In this document: positions 15,507-25,006 of the stretch, piece by piece | Numbering within the stretch: the first letter of the stretch is position 1 | Layout: each line of letters opens with the position of its first letter | DNA from: Bdellovibrionales bacterium | GTDB taxonomy: Bacteria > Bdellovibrionota > UBA1018 > CAIMNF01 | Direction of reading: 5' to 3' | Assembly: GCA_018266375.1 (NCBI GenBank) | Contig: JAFEAO010000005.1 | Coordinates: 130,619-194,618 of the forward strand | Length of the DNA stretch: 64,000 nucleotides | Program-made: the position numbers and the translations under genes | The notes under the pieces: model-generated | What the model saw: the letters and a program-made list of their open reading frames with translations, nothing else | Databases searched by the model: none | Told to the model about the DNA's origin: nothing

Positions 15507-17042
15507 CTATTTGTTTTTTTCGCCAGGCTTTCTCTTGAACGCCGCTGGCTTCGAAGGCTGGGTTCTCAATTCAGGTACATCCTTAAGCTTTTTAGGGAGC
15601 TCAGTCGGATATTTTTTCATCAATGCGGCGTCAATCGCGTCCGATTCTTTTTGGACTTTCGCGTAAAACTCTTGAATTGCATTCGAGAGCTTCACTGCAT
15701 CTGAATCACTAATGCGTTTCTTATCGCGACTTTTTACACGGTGCCAAGCGATGTCGTAGTAAATATTCTCGCCATTAGATTTTAGGATTTCGGTAATGCG
15801 GCGGACGACATCTGGATAACGTTTAGTAATCCATTGAGTAATAAAGGTGGTAATCTCGCTCATCTGCTGTTTTGCAGAGTTTGGCCCCGAACGCCCAGTT
15901 CGAACCCTCTGACCCGTCTTTTTGTCTATTTGAGTCGATGCACCACGCTGAGAGTAATCCCCCGGTTCAGCGGCACGCTGTTTAGTCATGTTCCACTGAT
16001 CGCGCACTTGCGCGTAATAGCCCATTGGGATTCCTAGATAATCGTCTTTGAGCATCACTCGGAATTCCGGATTACTCGGTACGAACGTGGCCAAAACCGA
16101 GTCGACGACCTCGAGGGCCACTTCCCATGCGTTAGTAAAGTCGTTGCCGTCGAATCCGTTACGGAGACCTTCAGGAATGTAGATCGAAATCGTGCTGGCC
16201 ACAGCGGATTTCGCTCGATTTGAAAGTTTTGCAAACTGCTTGGTTGTGCCAAACATGAGGAATTCGTTTAAAGCATCAAGTGCGGCAAGCGCCTCATCAG
16301 GATACTTGCGCGCAAGTCCGCCCCAAGAAGTTAGATTTGCGTCGTCAGACGGATCGTCGATTTCGATTTCTTGGCCGCCAGCTTTGGTCGTAACAACTTC
16401 ACTAAAGAATCCGCGACCACTGAGGATGTCGTCGGGGCTACCACCCCACTTCACGCCTTTGCCGTAACCAACGCTGTAGATATAAAATCCGTCGGCCAGT
16501 TTGAGGGCGATACCCGCTCCGCCAACAAGTTGGACGAACATTTGAAATTTATAGCGATCTACCTTTACTCCCGCTTCTTTGGAAGCGACATCGATTGCCT
16601 CGTCGAGATCGTCGTACTTGATTGTACCGCGTCTATGAAGAGCATCAAAAAAGGCGAGGACATCTTTGTCAGTCGGGAGCGCGTCGGTAATTTTTCTGTC
16701 GATCTTGTCGCCCATGACTGACAAGCGTTTCAGCGCGGTTTTTCCGTCTGGAACATCGAAACCATGATCGACAAAGTGATCGAGCTTTGGCTTCATGTCG
16801 GTAAATACGATTTCGAGGAAATCACGACCTGCGTAATCACCCGTGGTAAAATCGTAAATATTTTCGAATTCCTCTCTGTCACCTGAGACATCCTTTTCGA
16901 CTTTTTTAGCTGTCTCTTTAAGGTTACGACCCCCTTGTAATTCGTATGGGTTGGTCTCGTCTTTCGGGCACATCGCATACGATAGACCGACAAACATCTG
17001 AAGTGTGATCAGCACTAGAAGAAAACGAGAAAAGAGAGTCAT
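15507..17042 (-). CDS. Large secreted protein of unknown function
   Basis: 511 residues from ATG 17042, where a signal peptide begins (MTLFSRFLLVLITLQMFVG, cleavage near SYA); an upstream in-frame ATG would add a non-signal extension. The mature protein is mainly alpha-helical and charged, with a central apolar stretch (GGAGIALKLADGFYIYSVG, about 190-210) that may contact or enter a membrane, and a lysine-rich C-terminus (KPAAFKRKPGEKNK). No catalytic motif is evident to me. It stands alone in a 1.7-kb stretch and could be an effector or structural envelope protein, but that is guesswork. Confidence 0.7.
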   Translation of the reverse strand: MTLFSRFLLVLITLQMFVGLSYAMCPKDETNPYELQGGRNLKETAKKVEKDVSGDREEFENIYDFTTGDYAGRDFLEIVFTDMKPKLDHFVDHGFDVPDGKTALKRLSVMGDKIDRKITDALPTDKDVLAFFDALHRRGTIKYDDLDEAIDVASKEAGVKVDRYKFQMFVQLVGGAGIALKLADGFYIYSVGYGKGVKWGGSPDDILSGRGFFSEVVTTKAGGQEIEIDDPSDDANLTSWGGLARKYPDEALAALDALNEFLMFGTTKQFAKLSNRAKSAVASTISIYIPEGLRNGFDGNDFTNAWEVALEVVDSVLATFVPSNPEFRVMLKDDYLGIPMGYYAQVRDQWNMTKQRAAEPGDYSQRGASTQIDKKTGQRVRTGRSGPNSAKQQMSEITTFITQWITKRYPDVVRRITEILKSNGENIYYDIAWHRVKSRDKKRISDSDAVKLSNAIQEFYAKVQKESDAIDAALMKKYPTELPKKLKDVPELRTQPSKPAAFKRKPGEKNK

Positions 17043-17179
17043 GGGATGAGGCCTTTCAAAAATTTCTTTGTAAACGACCGTGAATATAAATATTTTATTG
17101 CAAAGCGTCAAATGCTGATCTGTCTTGCTTTTAGTTTAAACGAACGTTATTTAATGGGAAATCGACGTACTCAGGTATG

Positions 17180-17860
17180 CTACTCGAGTGGTTGATGGCT
17201 CTTGAGTTTATCTCGCAGTTCCATCCAAATTTCGAAGTATTTCCAGGATGGCGGCGGATCCGTTTCTTGATGGTGATCGGGCTTCAAGATCAGCGTACCA
17301 GTTGACAATAGTAACTTCTGAATCTCGGAATGCTGTTTGAGCTTCTCGACCATGGCGGCGCGGATGATTTTGTACTGTTTACCTTTCTCCGGGGTCCAAT
17401 AGATAAAACGCTCACCCTCGAAGCTGACCCAGTCGATTTTCATCGTCTGCATGTTTTTGTAAGCTTCGTCGCCCGCGGTTTTCGCTTCAAACGCTACCAT
17501 CTGTGAGACTTCATCGCGAGTGTGCTTCCATTCCACCCCTTTGGCTTTAGCACGTGGATCGGGCTTACCCCCAAGCGTCTTCTCCGGATAAAGCATCATC
17601 TGCCAAAGGCCTTCGATACTATTGTAATGTTTTCCTCGGTACTCAAACGTGGCGAGCGTAAAGTTGGAAAACAGGCCGAGCTCATTGCGTTTCGAGAGAA
17701 TCACTTCACCGGGAGCTGCTTCTTGCGGAAGGATTTCCCACGTCGGCGCACCTTCTTTGGGAACGGTCTTCCACCAGTGTTCCGGATATTCGAATTTTAC
17801 GTTCTGATGCGCACACGCGGTCAATGTCACGACTATCGTTCCCAAAACTGCAAACTTCAT
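17180..17860 (-). CDS. NADAR-domain lipoprotein
   Basis: 226 residues from ATG 17860. The N-terminus is a lipoprotein signal (VVTLTAC, Cys16). Residues about 53-215 match the NADAR (YbiA-like) fold: GLFSNFTLATFEYRGKHYNS corresponds to the family's LSNFxxxxFxxxGxxYxSxE element, with the expected Glu83 and a Trp/Gln after it, followed by the ARAKAKG region and the KGKQYKIIRAAMVEKLKQH helix. Known NADAR enzymes are cytosolic N-glycosidases acting on ADP-ribose-type or riboflavin-intermediate N-glycosides. A lipid-anchored, exported copy is unusual. It follows the YchJ-like gene with a 1-base gap and probably shares its transcript. Confidence 0.75.
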   Translation of the reverse strand: MKFAVLGTIVVTLTACAHQNVKFEYPEHWWKTVPKEGAPTWEILPQEAAPGEVILSKRNELGLFSNFTLATFEYRGKHYNSIEGLWQMMLYPEKTLGGKPDPRAKAKGVEWKHTRDEVSQMVAFEAKTAGDEAYKNMQTMKIDWVSFEGERFIYWTPEKGKQYKIIRAAMVEKLKQHSEIQKLLLSTGTLILKPDHHQETDPPPSWKYFEIWMELRDKLKSHQPLE

Positions 17861-17861
17861 T

Positions 17862-18362
17862 TTAAGCCCCGCAACACTTCTTATATTTCTTACCACTTCC
17901 GCAGCCACATGGATCGTTGCGGCCGACTTTCGGTTCGGTACGCTGAACGGGTTTGCGAAGCGTCTTACCGTCGCGGTAATACCATCTCTCTTTTTTAGAA
18001 TCAAAACGGAAGAGACTGATCTCGTGATGCGTCTCTTCTTTGTCGCCCACTTTATAGCGGGCGGCGAATTCGACCTCGCCGCTCGCGTCACCCACTTTGC
18101 CGTCGCGAGTGCCGATGATCTCAAGACCGAGCCATTCCGACTGCTTTGACCACGCCTCTGCGGATTCGGCGTCGAAGTCCATGCCGGTTTCGGGGTCGTT
18201 GGTCTCGGCGATGTACGGAATCTTCCCGACGACATAGGCCGAATAACGAGAGCGCATCAGTTTCTCTGCGGTGTCGGGATTGACGCCTTCGTGGAAAGGG
18301 CCGCAGCATTTGGAATACAATTGGCCCGAACCGCATGGGCAAGAAGAATTGGCTGTTGTCAT
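17862..18362 (-). CDS. YchJ-family protein with two SEC-C zinc motifs
   Basis: 166 residues. Both ends carry a SEC-C zinc-binding motif: [17 protein letters not shown] near residue 8 and [16 protein letters not shown] at the C-terminus. Between them lies the YchJ/UPF0225 core with [20 protein letters not shown] and an NTF2-like fold. Members of this family have no settled function. It is intact and of ordinary length. It is the first gene of a two-gene unit with the NADAR lipoprotein. Confidence 0.9.
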   Translation of the reverse strand: MTTANSSCPCGSGQLYSKCCGPFHEGVNPDTAEKLMRSRYSAYVVGKIPYIAETNDPETGMDFDAESAEAWSKQSEWLGLEIIGTRDGKVGDASGEVEFAARYKVGDKEETHHEISLFRFDSKKERWYYRDGKTLRKPVQRTEPKVGRNDPCGCGSGKKYKKCCGA

Positions 18363-18424
18363 GGGCTCAAACTAGCAAAAAAAGCTAAGCTGCGCATCGA
18401 TTTAAGTGTGATAAACTGTGTTGA

Positions 18425-19324
18425 ATGCTACTCGTTAAAAAAATCCTGAACGAACACGACAAGTACACCACATCTCAATCATTAAAAGACTGCTTAGGCG
18501 ACGGCTACCTCCTTCAAAATAATCCGATTTACTTAGCAATCCGGGTCGCTGCGACTCATTCGGACTTTAAGTTCAGCAACGAGCGTTTTTATGAATACGA
18601 CGCCATGGCCCTCACTCAACTTCCAAAAATTTTGAAAAAAAAAGTAATTCCCTATCTCGATAATGTAACCGCACTGAGGGAAATCGAAAAAGCTCGGCCG
18701 GGCAAGTTTACCTTAAACGATATTCCGCCGCTCAGAGGGAATCAAATTTTCCATGAATCCGCGCATGCGGTAGCGAATACAATCCTGTCCTGGCACCTCA
18801 AAGACAAAGGCAAAAGCGACATCGAACGCGTGCTTAGAATCCTGTTTCAAGAGGCATTTGCTAATGCTTGCGAAAGCTTTTCCAATCTATACGCCCATGA
18901 CCGGTTTCATAACGAGTTTCTGTACAAAAACTCATACATCATGGAAGAGCCTAACGTGCGCCGAAAGCTTCTCGAAGGAATGAATACGGCGGGTGAAACT
19001 CAGACTTTTATCGTTTTGTTATTTTCGTTTCTTTACGCAAATTTTTTACAAACCGAAACCGCCGACCGCGAATTTCAATCGCTCCTTGATTTATTGGTTC
19101 CAAACGCCAACAAAAAAGAGTCCGCAGCACTTTTTAAGGTGTTCGGAATCGGCTTTACGCTAGATCTTCAATTTACCGAGTTTACCAACAAGTTTTGCCT
19201 TCAACTCGCGGGCCTAAAAACCACACCTGAACAACTCTCGAAGGTAAAATTACAAGCGTGGTTTAAAGATCCACGTTACGCTCGCTGTCTCGAAGACATG
19301 GTCAACACAGTCTGTTCATTTTAG
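18425..19324 (+). CDS. HExxH-containing protein, possible metalloprotease
   Basis: 299 residues, no signal peptide. Residues 110-114 read HESAH inside a helix (FHESAHAVANTIL), the zinc-binding HExxH signature of metallopeptidases. The helix 30 residues on (FQEAFANACESF) could supply a third glutamate ligand, Glu143 or Glu150. The remainder is helical and not familiar to me. If real, it would be a cytosolic zinc peptidase. HExxH also occurs by chance, so the function is an inference. The gene is monocistronic and faces the convergent methyltransferase gene. Confidence 0.55.
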   Translation: MLLVKKILNEHDKYTTSQSLKDCLGDGYLLQNNPIYLAIRVAATHSDFKFSNERFYEYDAMALTQLPKILKKKVIPYLDNVTALREIEKARPGKFTLNDIPPLRGNQIFHESAHAVANTILSWHLKDKGKSDIERVLRILFQEAFANACESFSNLYAHDRFHNEFLYKNSYIMEEPNVRRKLLEGMNTAGETQTFIVLLFSFLYANFLQTETADREFQSLLDLLVPNANKKESAALFKVFGIGFTLDLQFTEFTNKFCLQLAGLKTTPEQLSKVKLQAWFKDPRYARCLEDMVNTVCSF

Positions 19325-19337
19325 GAATTCACCCGCC

Positions 19338-19351
19338 TAAGTGATCACTTA
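19338..19351. repeat. 14-bp perfect palindrome between convergent genes
   Basis: TAAGTGATCACTTA is a perfect palindrome lying 13 bases after one stop codon and 13 before the other. It may be a protein-binding site or a weak bidirectional terminator stem. No T-run is present. Confidence 0.35.
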
Positions 19352-19364
19352 TCGAATCCAGACT

Positions 19365-20453
19365 TTAGATACGGGATAAAAAAGCATGCACTGAGTAGAT
19401 CTCGATCTGACGCAGATGTTTGAAAAACACCCACGGCACATGTGGTAAGCTCTTCTCTATTTTTAAACCGTTTTTAGAGTAAATATATTCGATCACTTGG
19501 GCGCTCGTGACGTCCTTCGATTTCGAGGGTGTCAATTTTTTTCTAAGCTGTGCTGCCACTTGCTCATGCCAAATATAAGGAGCGCTTTGAATCACGATTC
19601 CGCCCGGCCGGATTAGGGATTTTTGGACTCGTGGCAAAACCGCCGGGTCACCCATCATGTCGATGGCGTTCAATACAATCGAGGCGTCGTAATGGCCTTT
19701 CTTTAGTGGCGGCGTTTCCAAATCCCCGACGATGAAATCAATATTTTTTGGCGCGCGGATCCGTTCCCGCAACTGCTTTAAATTGATCTTCCGGCTTAGA
19801 GGACCTTGCAGGAGATCGGCCGGGATACCCTGTTCCGCCATTATGGCCTCTTCATTTATACCACGGTCATTTATATAGATGGCGCGCGCAAGCGCGATGC
19901 TCGCAAACGAGCTATCGACTCCCAGATACTCCTGCACAGTGCCAGCGAGACGATCGGCTAGGCCCCCGACGCCGCATCCGAGTTCAACGGCCTTTTTCGA
20001 ACCCGTTTCTTCAATCCATTTTTGTACGACCGAGAACGGACCCCGATCCCAATTCTTAACGATGATCTCTTTGATCTCAGGACTCTCCACCCCCACTTGC
20101 GCGTCTTTTGTATTCAAGTAGTGGGTCATAAAATAAAGCGCGTTGACCCGATCGGACTCTAAATCCTCTTCGATGTGTTCTTTCTCGACTGCCTTTTTGG
20201 CGGCGAGATACGCTTTGCGAATCGACTTCGGAATTTGATCGTCGCGCACCCACTTCGAGATACCTTTGACGTGCACGATGATGTAACCCTCGGCATCCGG
20301 AACGACAATCGCGACTCCCGCAAGAATCGGATACTCGGCACTGCAACCCGTACACGCAAGCATTCCGAAGTGTCGATCACCTTGAGCGAGTTTCAGGCTC
20401 TCTCCGCAATCTGGAATCGGGCATTGAAGGCGCTCTAAGGTAGAAAGTTGCAT
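19365..20453 (-). CDS. SAM-dependent methyltransferase with N-terminal zinc ribbon
   Basis: 362 residues. Residues about 8-50 form a Trm112-like zinc ribbon (CPIPDCGESL ... CTGCSAEYPI). The Rossmann methyltransferase core starts near 150 with AVELGCGVGGLADRLAG (motif I), then VDSSFASIALARA, IDFIVGDLETPP and DASIVLNAIDMMGDP (motif IV), ending with the LIRPGGIVIQS strand typical of class I enzymes. The substrate (tRNA, quinone, lipid or small molecule) cannot be told. It starts divergently from the MFS gene, and the two starts are at most 24 bases apart. Confidence 0.82.
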   Translation of the reverse strand: MQLSTLERLQCPIPDCGESLKLAQGDRHFGMLACTGCSAEYPILAGVAIVVPDAEGYIIVHVKGISKWVRDDQIPKSIRKAYLAAKKAVEKEHIEEDLESDRVNALYFMTHYLNTKDAQVGVESPEIKEIIVKNWDRGPFSVVQKWIEETGSKKAVELGCGVGGLADRLAGTVQEYLGVDSSFASIALARAIYINDRGINEEAIMAEQGIPADLLQGPLSRKINLKQLRERIRAPKNIDFIVGDLETPPLKKGHYDASIVLNAIDMMGDPAVLPRVQKSLIRPGGIVIQSAPYIWHEQVAAQLRKKLTPSKSKDVTSAQVIEYIYSKNGLKIEKSLPHVPWVFFKHLRQIEIYSVHAFLSRI

Positions 20454-20477
20454 CGCTTTAATGCTAACCTAAGCTCG

Positions 20478-21695
20478 ATGCGCGAACTATTAAAAAGCAA
20501 ACTCGTGTGGATCGCGGCCTTCGGCTACTTCGTCGACCTATTCGATCTCGTCCTTTACGGCGCTGTGCGAGTCGAGAGTCTAACCTCGATGGGCGTCAGT
20601 CCGCGCGATCTCTTCAGCGTCGGGGCCATGCTTCTCAACGTGCAGATGGCTGGCATGGTGATCGGCGGTTTTGCTTGGGGCATGCTCGGCGATCGACGCG
20701 GTCGCCGCGAGGCGCTCTTCGGTTCCATTCTCATTTACTCGCTTGCAACTTTTCTAAACGCTTACGTTAAAGATGTTCCAATGTACGCGTTCATGCGTTT
20801 CTTCGCGGGGTTCGGTCTCGCCGGCGAGCTCGGTGCCGCCGTCACGCTCGTGTCCGAGATTCTTCCGCAAAAAAGCAGAGGGATGGGTTCGGCCTGGATC
20901 ACATCGGTCGGATTCCTGGGGGCGGTCGCATCATCTTATCTCTCTCAAAATTTCGGGTGGCAAAACGGATATCGAATCGGCGGCGTCCTCGGGATCATGC
21001 TCCTCTTCGCGCGCTTCCAGGTACGCGAGTCCCACGTTTACTTAAAGTCACGCGAAGACAATAAGTCGATCTCTTGGGGTTCCGTCATCGCGCTTTTTAA
21101 AAATCGCGAGCTATGCAAGTATTATGCTCTCGCACTCCTTGCAGGCGTGCCGATTTGGTACGTAGCCGGAATTCTTTCTTACTTCGCGCCCGAGTTCGCA
21201 CTCGAGATGCGTATCGATGGCGACGTCACCGCGGGTTACGCCATCATGGTGGGATATTTAGGCTCCATTATCGGCGATCTCGCCTGCGGACTCACCAGCC
21301 AAGTACTCCGGAGCCGGAAAAAAGCCGTGATGATCTTTATGGTTCTTGGCGGCTCGATCGCGGTGGTCCATCCACTTTTGATTCGTGAAGCCACGGCGAG
21401 CAGCTTTTACTGGACGCGGTTTTGGATCGGAACCGGTTGCGGCTTCTTCGCCATGCTCATTGCCTGGATTTCCGAGATTTTCGGAACGAACTTACGCGCC
21501 ACCGCGACGACATCACTCGTAAATTTGATCCGCGCGTCGGTGATTCCGATCACCCTCCTTTTCCAAGCTTTGGCCCCAAATCTGGGCCTCATGCCGACAT
21601 CCATAAGTATCGGCTTTGTCTGTTTCGGGATCGCTCTACTCGCCGCATCTCGATTGCCTGAAACCTTCCACCGCGAGATCAATTTCACGCACTAA
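20478..21695 (+). CDS. MFS transporter
   Basis: 405 residues from ATG 20478; another in-frame ATG at 20448 would overlap the divergent gene, so the inner start is preferred. About 12 membrane helices can be traced. Family motifs include GMLGDRRGRREALFGS between helices 2 and 3 and FFAGFGLAGELGAAVTLVSE in helix 4, as in the sugar/organic-acid cation symporter branch of the major facilitator superfamily. It would move a small organic solute across the inner membrane with protons. The substrate is not readable. Confidence 0.85.
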   Translation: MRELLKSKLVWIAAFGYFVDLFDLVLYGAVRVESLTSMGVSPRDLFSVGAMLLNVQMAGMVIGGFAWGMLGDRRGRREALFGSILIYSLATFLNAYVKDVPMYAFMRFFAGFGLAGELGAAVTLVSEILPQKSRGMGSAWITSVGFLGAVASSYLSQNFGWQNGYRIGGVLGIMLLFARFQVRESHVYLKSREDNKSISWGSVIALFKNRELCKYYALALLAGVPIWYVAGILSYFAPEFALEMRIDGDVTAGYAIMVGYLGSIIGDLACGLTSQVLRSRKKAVMIFMVLGGSIAVVHPLLIREATASSFYWTRFWIGTGCGFFAMLIAWISEIFGTNLRATATTSLVNLIRASVIPITLLFQALAPNLGLMPTSISIGFVCFGIALLAASRLPETFHREINFTH

Positions 21696-21769
21696 GCCGT
21701 TATTCTTACGTTTTTGCTTCACCGAAATTAACTGTTGATCAGTTGAGTAAATTGCCATAACTACTGCTC

Positions 21770-22240
21770 GTGGGTTTCAGGGGCTTACTCGTCATTGCAA
21801 TGTTGGTTTTCGGGGTTCCGGCTCGGGCCGTGAGCTTAAATCCAACCAAACTCTTTTGTTCGATCCGCGACGGTAAATTCCTTACCCAGCTCGAATTCAG
21901 AATGGCACTCGCTGGTAGCGAGCATCCTGAACTCCAAGGCGAGCTTTCTAACTTTTTGATTCAAAACGACGGCAGCAAAAAATACATCTCGGGCCTACTC
22001 TTCGCGCACATGGGCTACAACGACATGAAGATCGTCGGCGACACTGGTGATCCAAGCAGCATTAACGGCCATTTTAGCTTGAGCCGTCTCGATGCCGGCT
22101 ATCAAGGTCGCTGGGCTTACTGGTTCCAACGCTCTGAGACCGAAGTCGTTCGCGCCGTTTTTAACTGCGCATACCAAAACATCGCTCCGCGTGATTGGGC
22201 AAAGAAGCCTAAACACCCGAACACCGTTTACACTTACTAA
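21770..22240 (+). CDS. Small secreted protein of unknown function
   Basis: 156 residues with a GTG start and a weak ribosome site. Residues 1-20 are a signal peptide (GLLVIAMLVFGVPARA). The mature part of about 135 residues has two cysteines (LFCSIRDG and VFNCAYQN) that could form a disulfide joining its two ends, and reads as mixed beta/alpha. No family is recognised. It faces sdhB convergently, with 13 bases between the stop codons. Confidence 0.65.
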   Translation: MGFRGLLVIAMLVFGVPARAVSLNPTKLFCSIRDGKFLTQLEFRMALAGSEHPELQGELSNFLIQNDGSKKYISGLLFAHMGYNDMKIVGDTGDPSSINGHFSLSRLDAGYQGRWAYWFQRSETEVVRAVFNCAYQNIAPRDWAKKPKHPNTVYTY

Positions 22241-22253
22241 GCTAGATCAACGG

Positions 22254-23063
22254 TCAAGCGTCAGCGTCGCCTAAGCCTTCGCGGTAGTCCGCAGAGATCG
22301 CGGCCTTCAAGTACTCTTGCTTCATGATCGCGATATTTTGGATCGAGATACGCTTAGGGCAAGCTGCTTCGCACTCTTGAAGGTTCGAGCACGAGCCGAA
22401 GCCTTCTTTATCCATTTGCGCGACCATGCGGAGAGCGCGGCGTTTGCGGTCCGGATGTCCTTGCGGGAGTAATGCGAGCTGAGTGATCTTGGCCGAGGTA
22501 AATAGAGACGCGCTCGCATTCGGACAGGCAGCGACACACGCGCCGCAACCGATACAAGCGGCCGCGTCCATCGCACGGTCGGAGAGATCCTTAGGCACCA
22601 GCATCGCGTTTGCATCCGCATGAGGACCGGTTTTCGCGCCGGTGTATCCGCCCGCCATCTGAATGCGATCGAACGCGCGGCGATCGGTCACAAGATCGCG
22701 CAGTACCGGAAAGGCACGCGCGCGCCAAGGTTCGATCGTGATGAGCTCGCCACTCTTGAATGAACGCATGTAGAGCTGACATGTGGTCGCACCGCGGATT
22801 GGACCGTGAGCTTGACCGCTGATCATGAGCGAGCAAGTCCCGCAGATCCCCTCGCGACAGTCGGATTCAAACTCGACCGGACGCTTGCCTTCTTTTAAGA
22901 GCTTTTCGTTCAACTCGTCGAGCATCTCCAAGAAAGACATGTCGATGAGGACATTATCCATAGTGTACTCTTCGAAGCGGCCGGCGTCTTTCGGGCTATC
23001 TTGACGCCAGATCTTTAACCGAACAATCATCGTTTTTGCGGTAGTCACGTGTGTTGTTTGCAT
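22254..23063 (-). CDS. sdhB: Succinate dehydrogenase iron-sulfur subunit
   Basis: 269 residues. This subunit carries electrons from the flavin subunit to the quinone site. The 2Fe-2S ligands are Cys69, 74, 77 and 95 (SDCREGICGTCS ... TTCQ). The ferredoxin-type clusters are ligated by CIGCGACVAACP (Cys170-180) and by Cys225, 231 and 235. This is the arrangement of the longer 'B-type' enzymes that pair with a single five-helix cytochrome b. A strong ribosome site (AAGGAG) precedes the start at 23063, 11 bases after the sdhA stop. Last gene of sdhCAB. Confidence 0.95.
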   Translation of the reverse strand: MQTTHVTTAKTMIVRLKIWRQDSPKDAGRFEEYTMDNVLIDMSFLEMLDELNEKLLKEGKRPVEFESDCREGICGTCSLMISGQAHGPIRGATTCQLYMRSFKSGELITIEPWRARAFPVLRDLVTDRRAFDRIQMAGGYTGAKTGPHADANAMLVPKDLSDRAMDAAACIGCGACVAACPNASASLFTSAKITQLALLPQGHPDRKRRALRMVAQMDKEGFGSCSNLQECEAACPKRISIQNIAIMKQEYLKAAISADYREGLGDADA

Positions 23064-23074
23064 CGGTTCGCTCC

Positions 23075-25006
23075 TTATTTGTAACTACGGGTTGAAGGTT
23101 TAACGTTTTCGAACACGAGCTGCTCTTTGTGCAAAATCGCGTCTTGGCCTTTGCCTTTGTATTCCCACGCCGCCGCGTACGCGAAATGCTCGTCGTCACG
23201 CTTGGCCTCGCCGTCTTGCTGACTCTCGACGCGGAAGTGGCCGCCGCACGATTCCGTCCGGTGGAGAGCGTCTTGCGCTATCAGACGTGCAAGTTCAAGG
23301 TAATCGCCCAAACGTTGCGCGGTTTGAAGAGCGGTGTTCAAGTGCTGATCGTCGTTCAAGAGCATGTTGTTGTCATACTCGTGTTGAAGTTTCGCGATTT
23401 TTTCGATCGCGATTTTCAGACCCTTATCGTCACGAGCCATACCGACGTAATCCCAGGTTACGAGTCCGAGTTCCTTGAATATCTCGTTCGGCGTACGTTT
23501 GCCTTTTTTGCCGTTCGCGATCAGACGTGCGATCTCATCGCGCACTTGCTTCTCGGCTTGTTCGAACGCCGGATGCGAGGTCTCGACTTTTTTGAGAAGC
23601 TCAGTTGCGTGCGTGCCCAAGTAATTGGTGATCGTGTACGGAAGAATGAAATATCCGTCCGACAACCCTTGCATCAGCGCCGAAGCCCCGAGACGGTTTG
23701 CACCGTGATCCGAAAAATTGGCTTCGCCCGCGGCAAAGAGACCCGGAAGCGTAGTTTGAAGCGAGTAATCCACCCAGAGTCCGCCCATCGTATAGTGGAC
23801 AGCCGGATAAATCCGCATTGGTGATTTGTACGGATTCTCCGCCGTGATCTCGTGATACATGTCAAAGAGATTTCCGTACTTTTCGCGGACGACCGACTCG
23901 CCGTCGCGTTTGATTGCAGCGCTGAAATCGAGGTAAACCGCGCGGCCCGAAGCGCCGACACCGCGACCTTCGTCGCAAACGTCTTTGGCGTTGCGAGAGG
24001 CTACGTCGCGTGGAACCAGGTTACCGAAGCTTGGATACTTGCGCTCCAAGAAGTAATCGCGATCTTCTTCCGGGATCGTCGACGGAGCTTTAGCTAAGTC
24101 TTCTTTCTTTTTAGGAACCCACACGCGGCCGTCGTTCCGGAGTGACTCCGACATCAAAGTGAGTTTTGCTTGATGCGTGCCTGAAACCGGAATACAGGTT
24201 GGGTGAATCTGCACGTAGCAAGGATTACCGAAAGCCGCACCTCTGCGATGAGCGCGCCAGATCGCGGTTGCATTTGCATTCATCGCGTTGGTGCTCAGGT
24301 AGTAAACACGGCCGTAACCGCCGGTCGCCATGATAACGACGTCCGCGGCATGGCGTTCGACCTTGCCGGTGTTGATCTCGCGGGTGATGATGCCGCGGCA
24401 CTTGCCGTCAACCATCACGACATCAAGGAGCTCGTGATACGGGAAGAGTTGGACCTTACCCTTATCGACTTCCTTCATGAGCTGCGAGTACGCGCCGAGA
24501 AGCAATTGCTGCCCGGTTTGTCCACGAGCGTAGAACGTACGGGAAACTTGCGCCCCACCGAACGAGCGGTTCGCGAGTTCGCCCGAGTACTCACGCGCAA
24601 AAGGCACGCCTTGTGACACGCACTGATCGATGATCGAGGTCGAGTTCTGAGCCAAGCGATAGACGTTGGCTTCACGCGAGCGGTAATCGCCGCCTTTAAT
24701 GGTGTCGTAGAACAAACGCCAAACGGAGTCGCCGTCGTTCGGGTACGCTTTAGCGGCGTTGATCCCGCCTTGTGCTGCGATCGAGTGAGCGCGACGAGCG
24801 CTGTCGTGGATGCAAAATGATTTTACGTTGTAACCGAGCTCAGCGAGAGAGGCCGCCGCGGATCCGCCTGCCAAGCCTGTTCCCACCACGATCACGGTGT
24901 ATTTACGCTTGTTGGCCGGGTTTACGAGCTTCATGTCGGCTTTGTACTTGTCCCACTTCTGTGCGAGAGGACCTTCAGGTACGCCTGATTTCAACTCAAA
25001 ACTCAT
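23075..25006 (-). CDS. sdhA: Succinate dehydrogenase flavoprotein subunit
   Basis: 643 residues. The catalytic subunit oxidises succinate to fumarate with covalently bound FAD. An N-terminal dinucleotide-binding site ([21 protein letters not shown]) is followed by [13 protein letters not shown], where the His is the likely FAD attachment point. Substrate-site elements include [15 protein letters not shown] and the MGGLWVDY region, and [21 protein letters not shown] closes the flavin domain. Length and motifs fit the SdhA of Bacillus/Bacteroidota/delta-type enzymes. It overlaps sdhC by four bases (ATGA). Confidence 0.96.
   Translation of the reverse strand: MSFELKSGVPEGPLAQKWDKYKADMKLVNPANKRKYTVIVVGTGLAGGSAAASLAELGYNVKSFCIHDSARRAHSIAAQGGINAAKAYPNDGDSVWRLFYDTIKGGDYRSREANVYRLAQNSTSIIDQCVSQGVPFAREYSGELANRSFGGAQVSRTFYARGQTGQQLLLGAYSQLMKEVDKGKVQLFPYHELLDVVMVDGKCRGIITREINTGKVERHAADVVIMATGGYGRVYYLSTNAMNANATAIWRAHRRGAAFGNPCYVQIHPTCIPVSGTHQAKLTLMSESLRNDGRVWVPKKKEDLAKAPSTIPEEDRDYFLERKYPSFGNLVPRDVASRNAKDVCDEGRGVGASGRAVYLDFSAAIKRDGESVVREKYGNLFDMYHEITAENPYKSPMRIYPAVHYTMGGLWVDYSLQTTLPGLFAAGEANFSDHGANRLGASALMQGLSDGYFILPYTITNYLGTHATELLKKVETSHPAFEQAEKQVRDEIARLIANGKKGKRTPNEIFKELGLVTWDYVGMARDDKGLKIAIEKIAKLQHEYDNNMLLNDDQHLNTALQTAQRLGDYLELARLIAQDALHRTESCGGHFRVESQQDGEAKRDDEHFAYAAAWEYKGKGQDAILHKEQLVFENVKPSTRSYK

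Noticed and set aside
23129..23824. Plus-strand open frame antisense to sdhA
   Set aside because: Shadow of sdhA; no motifs.
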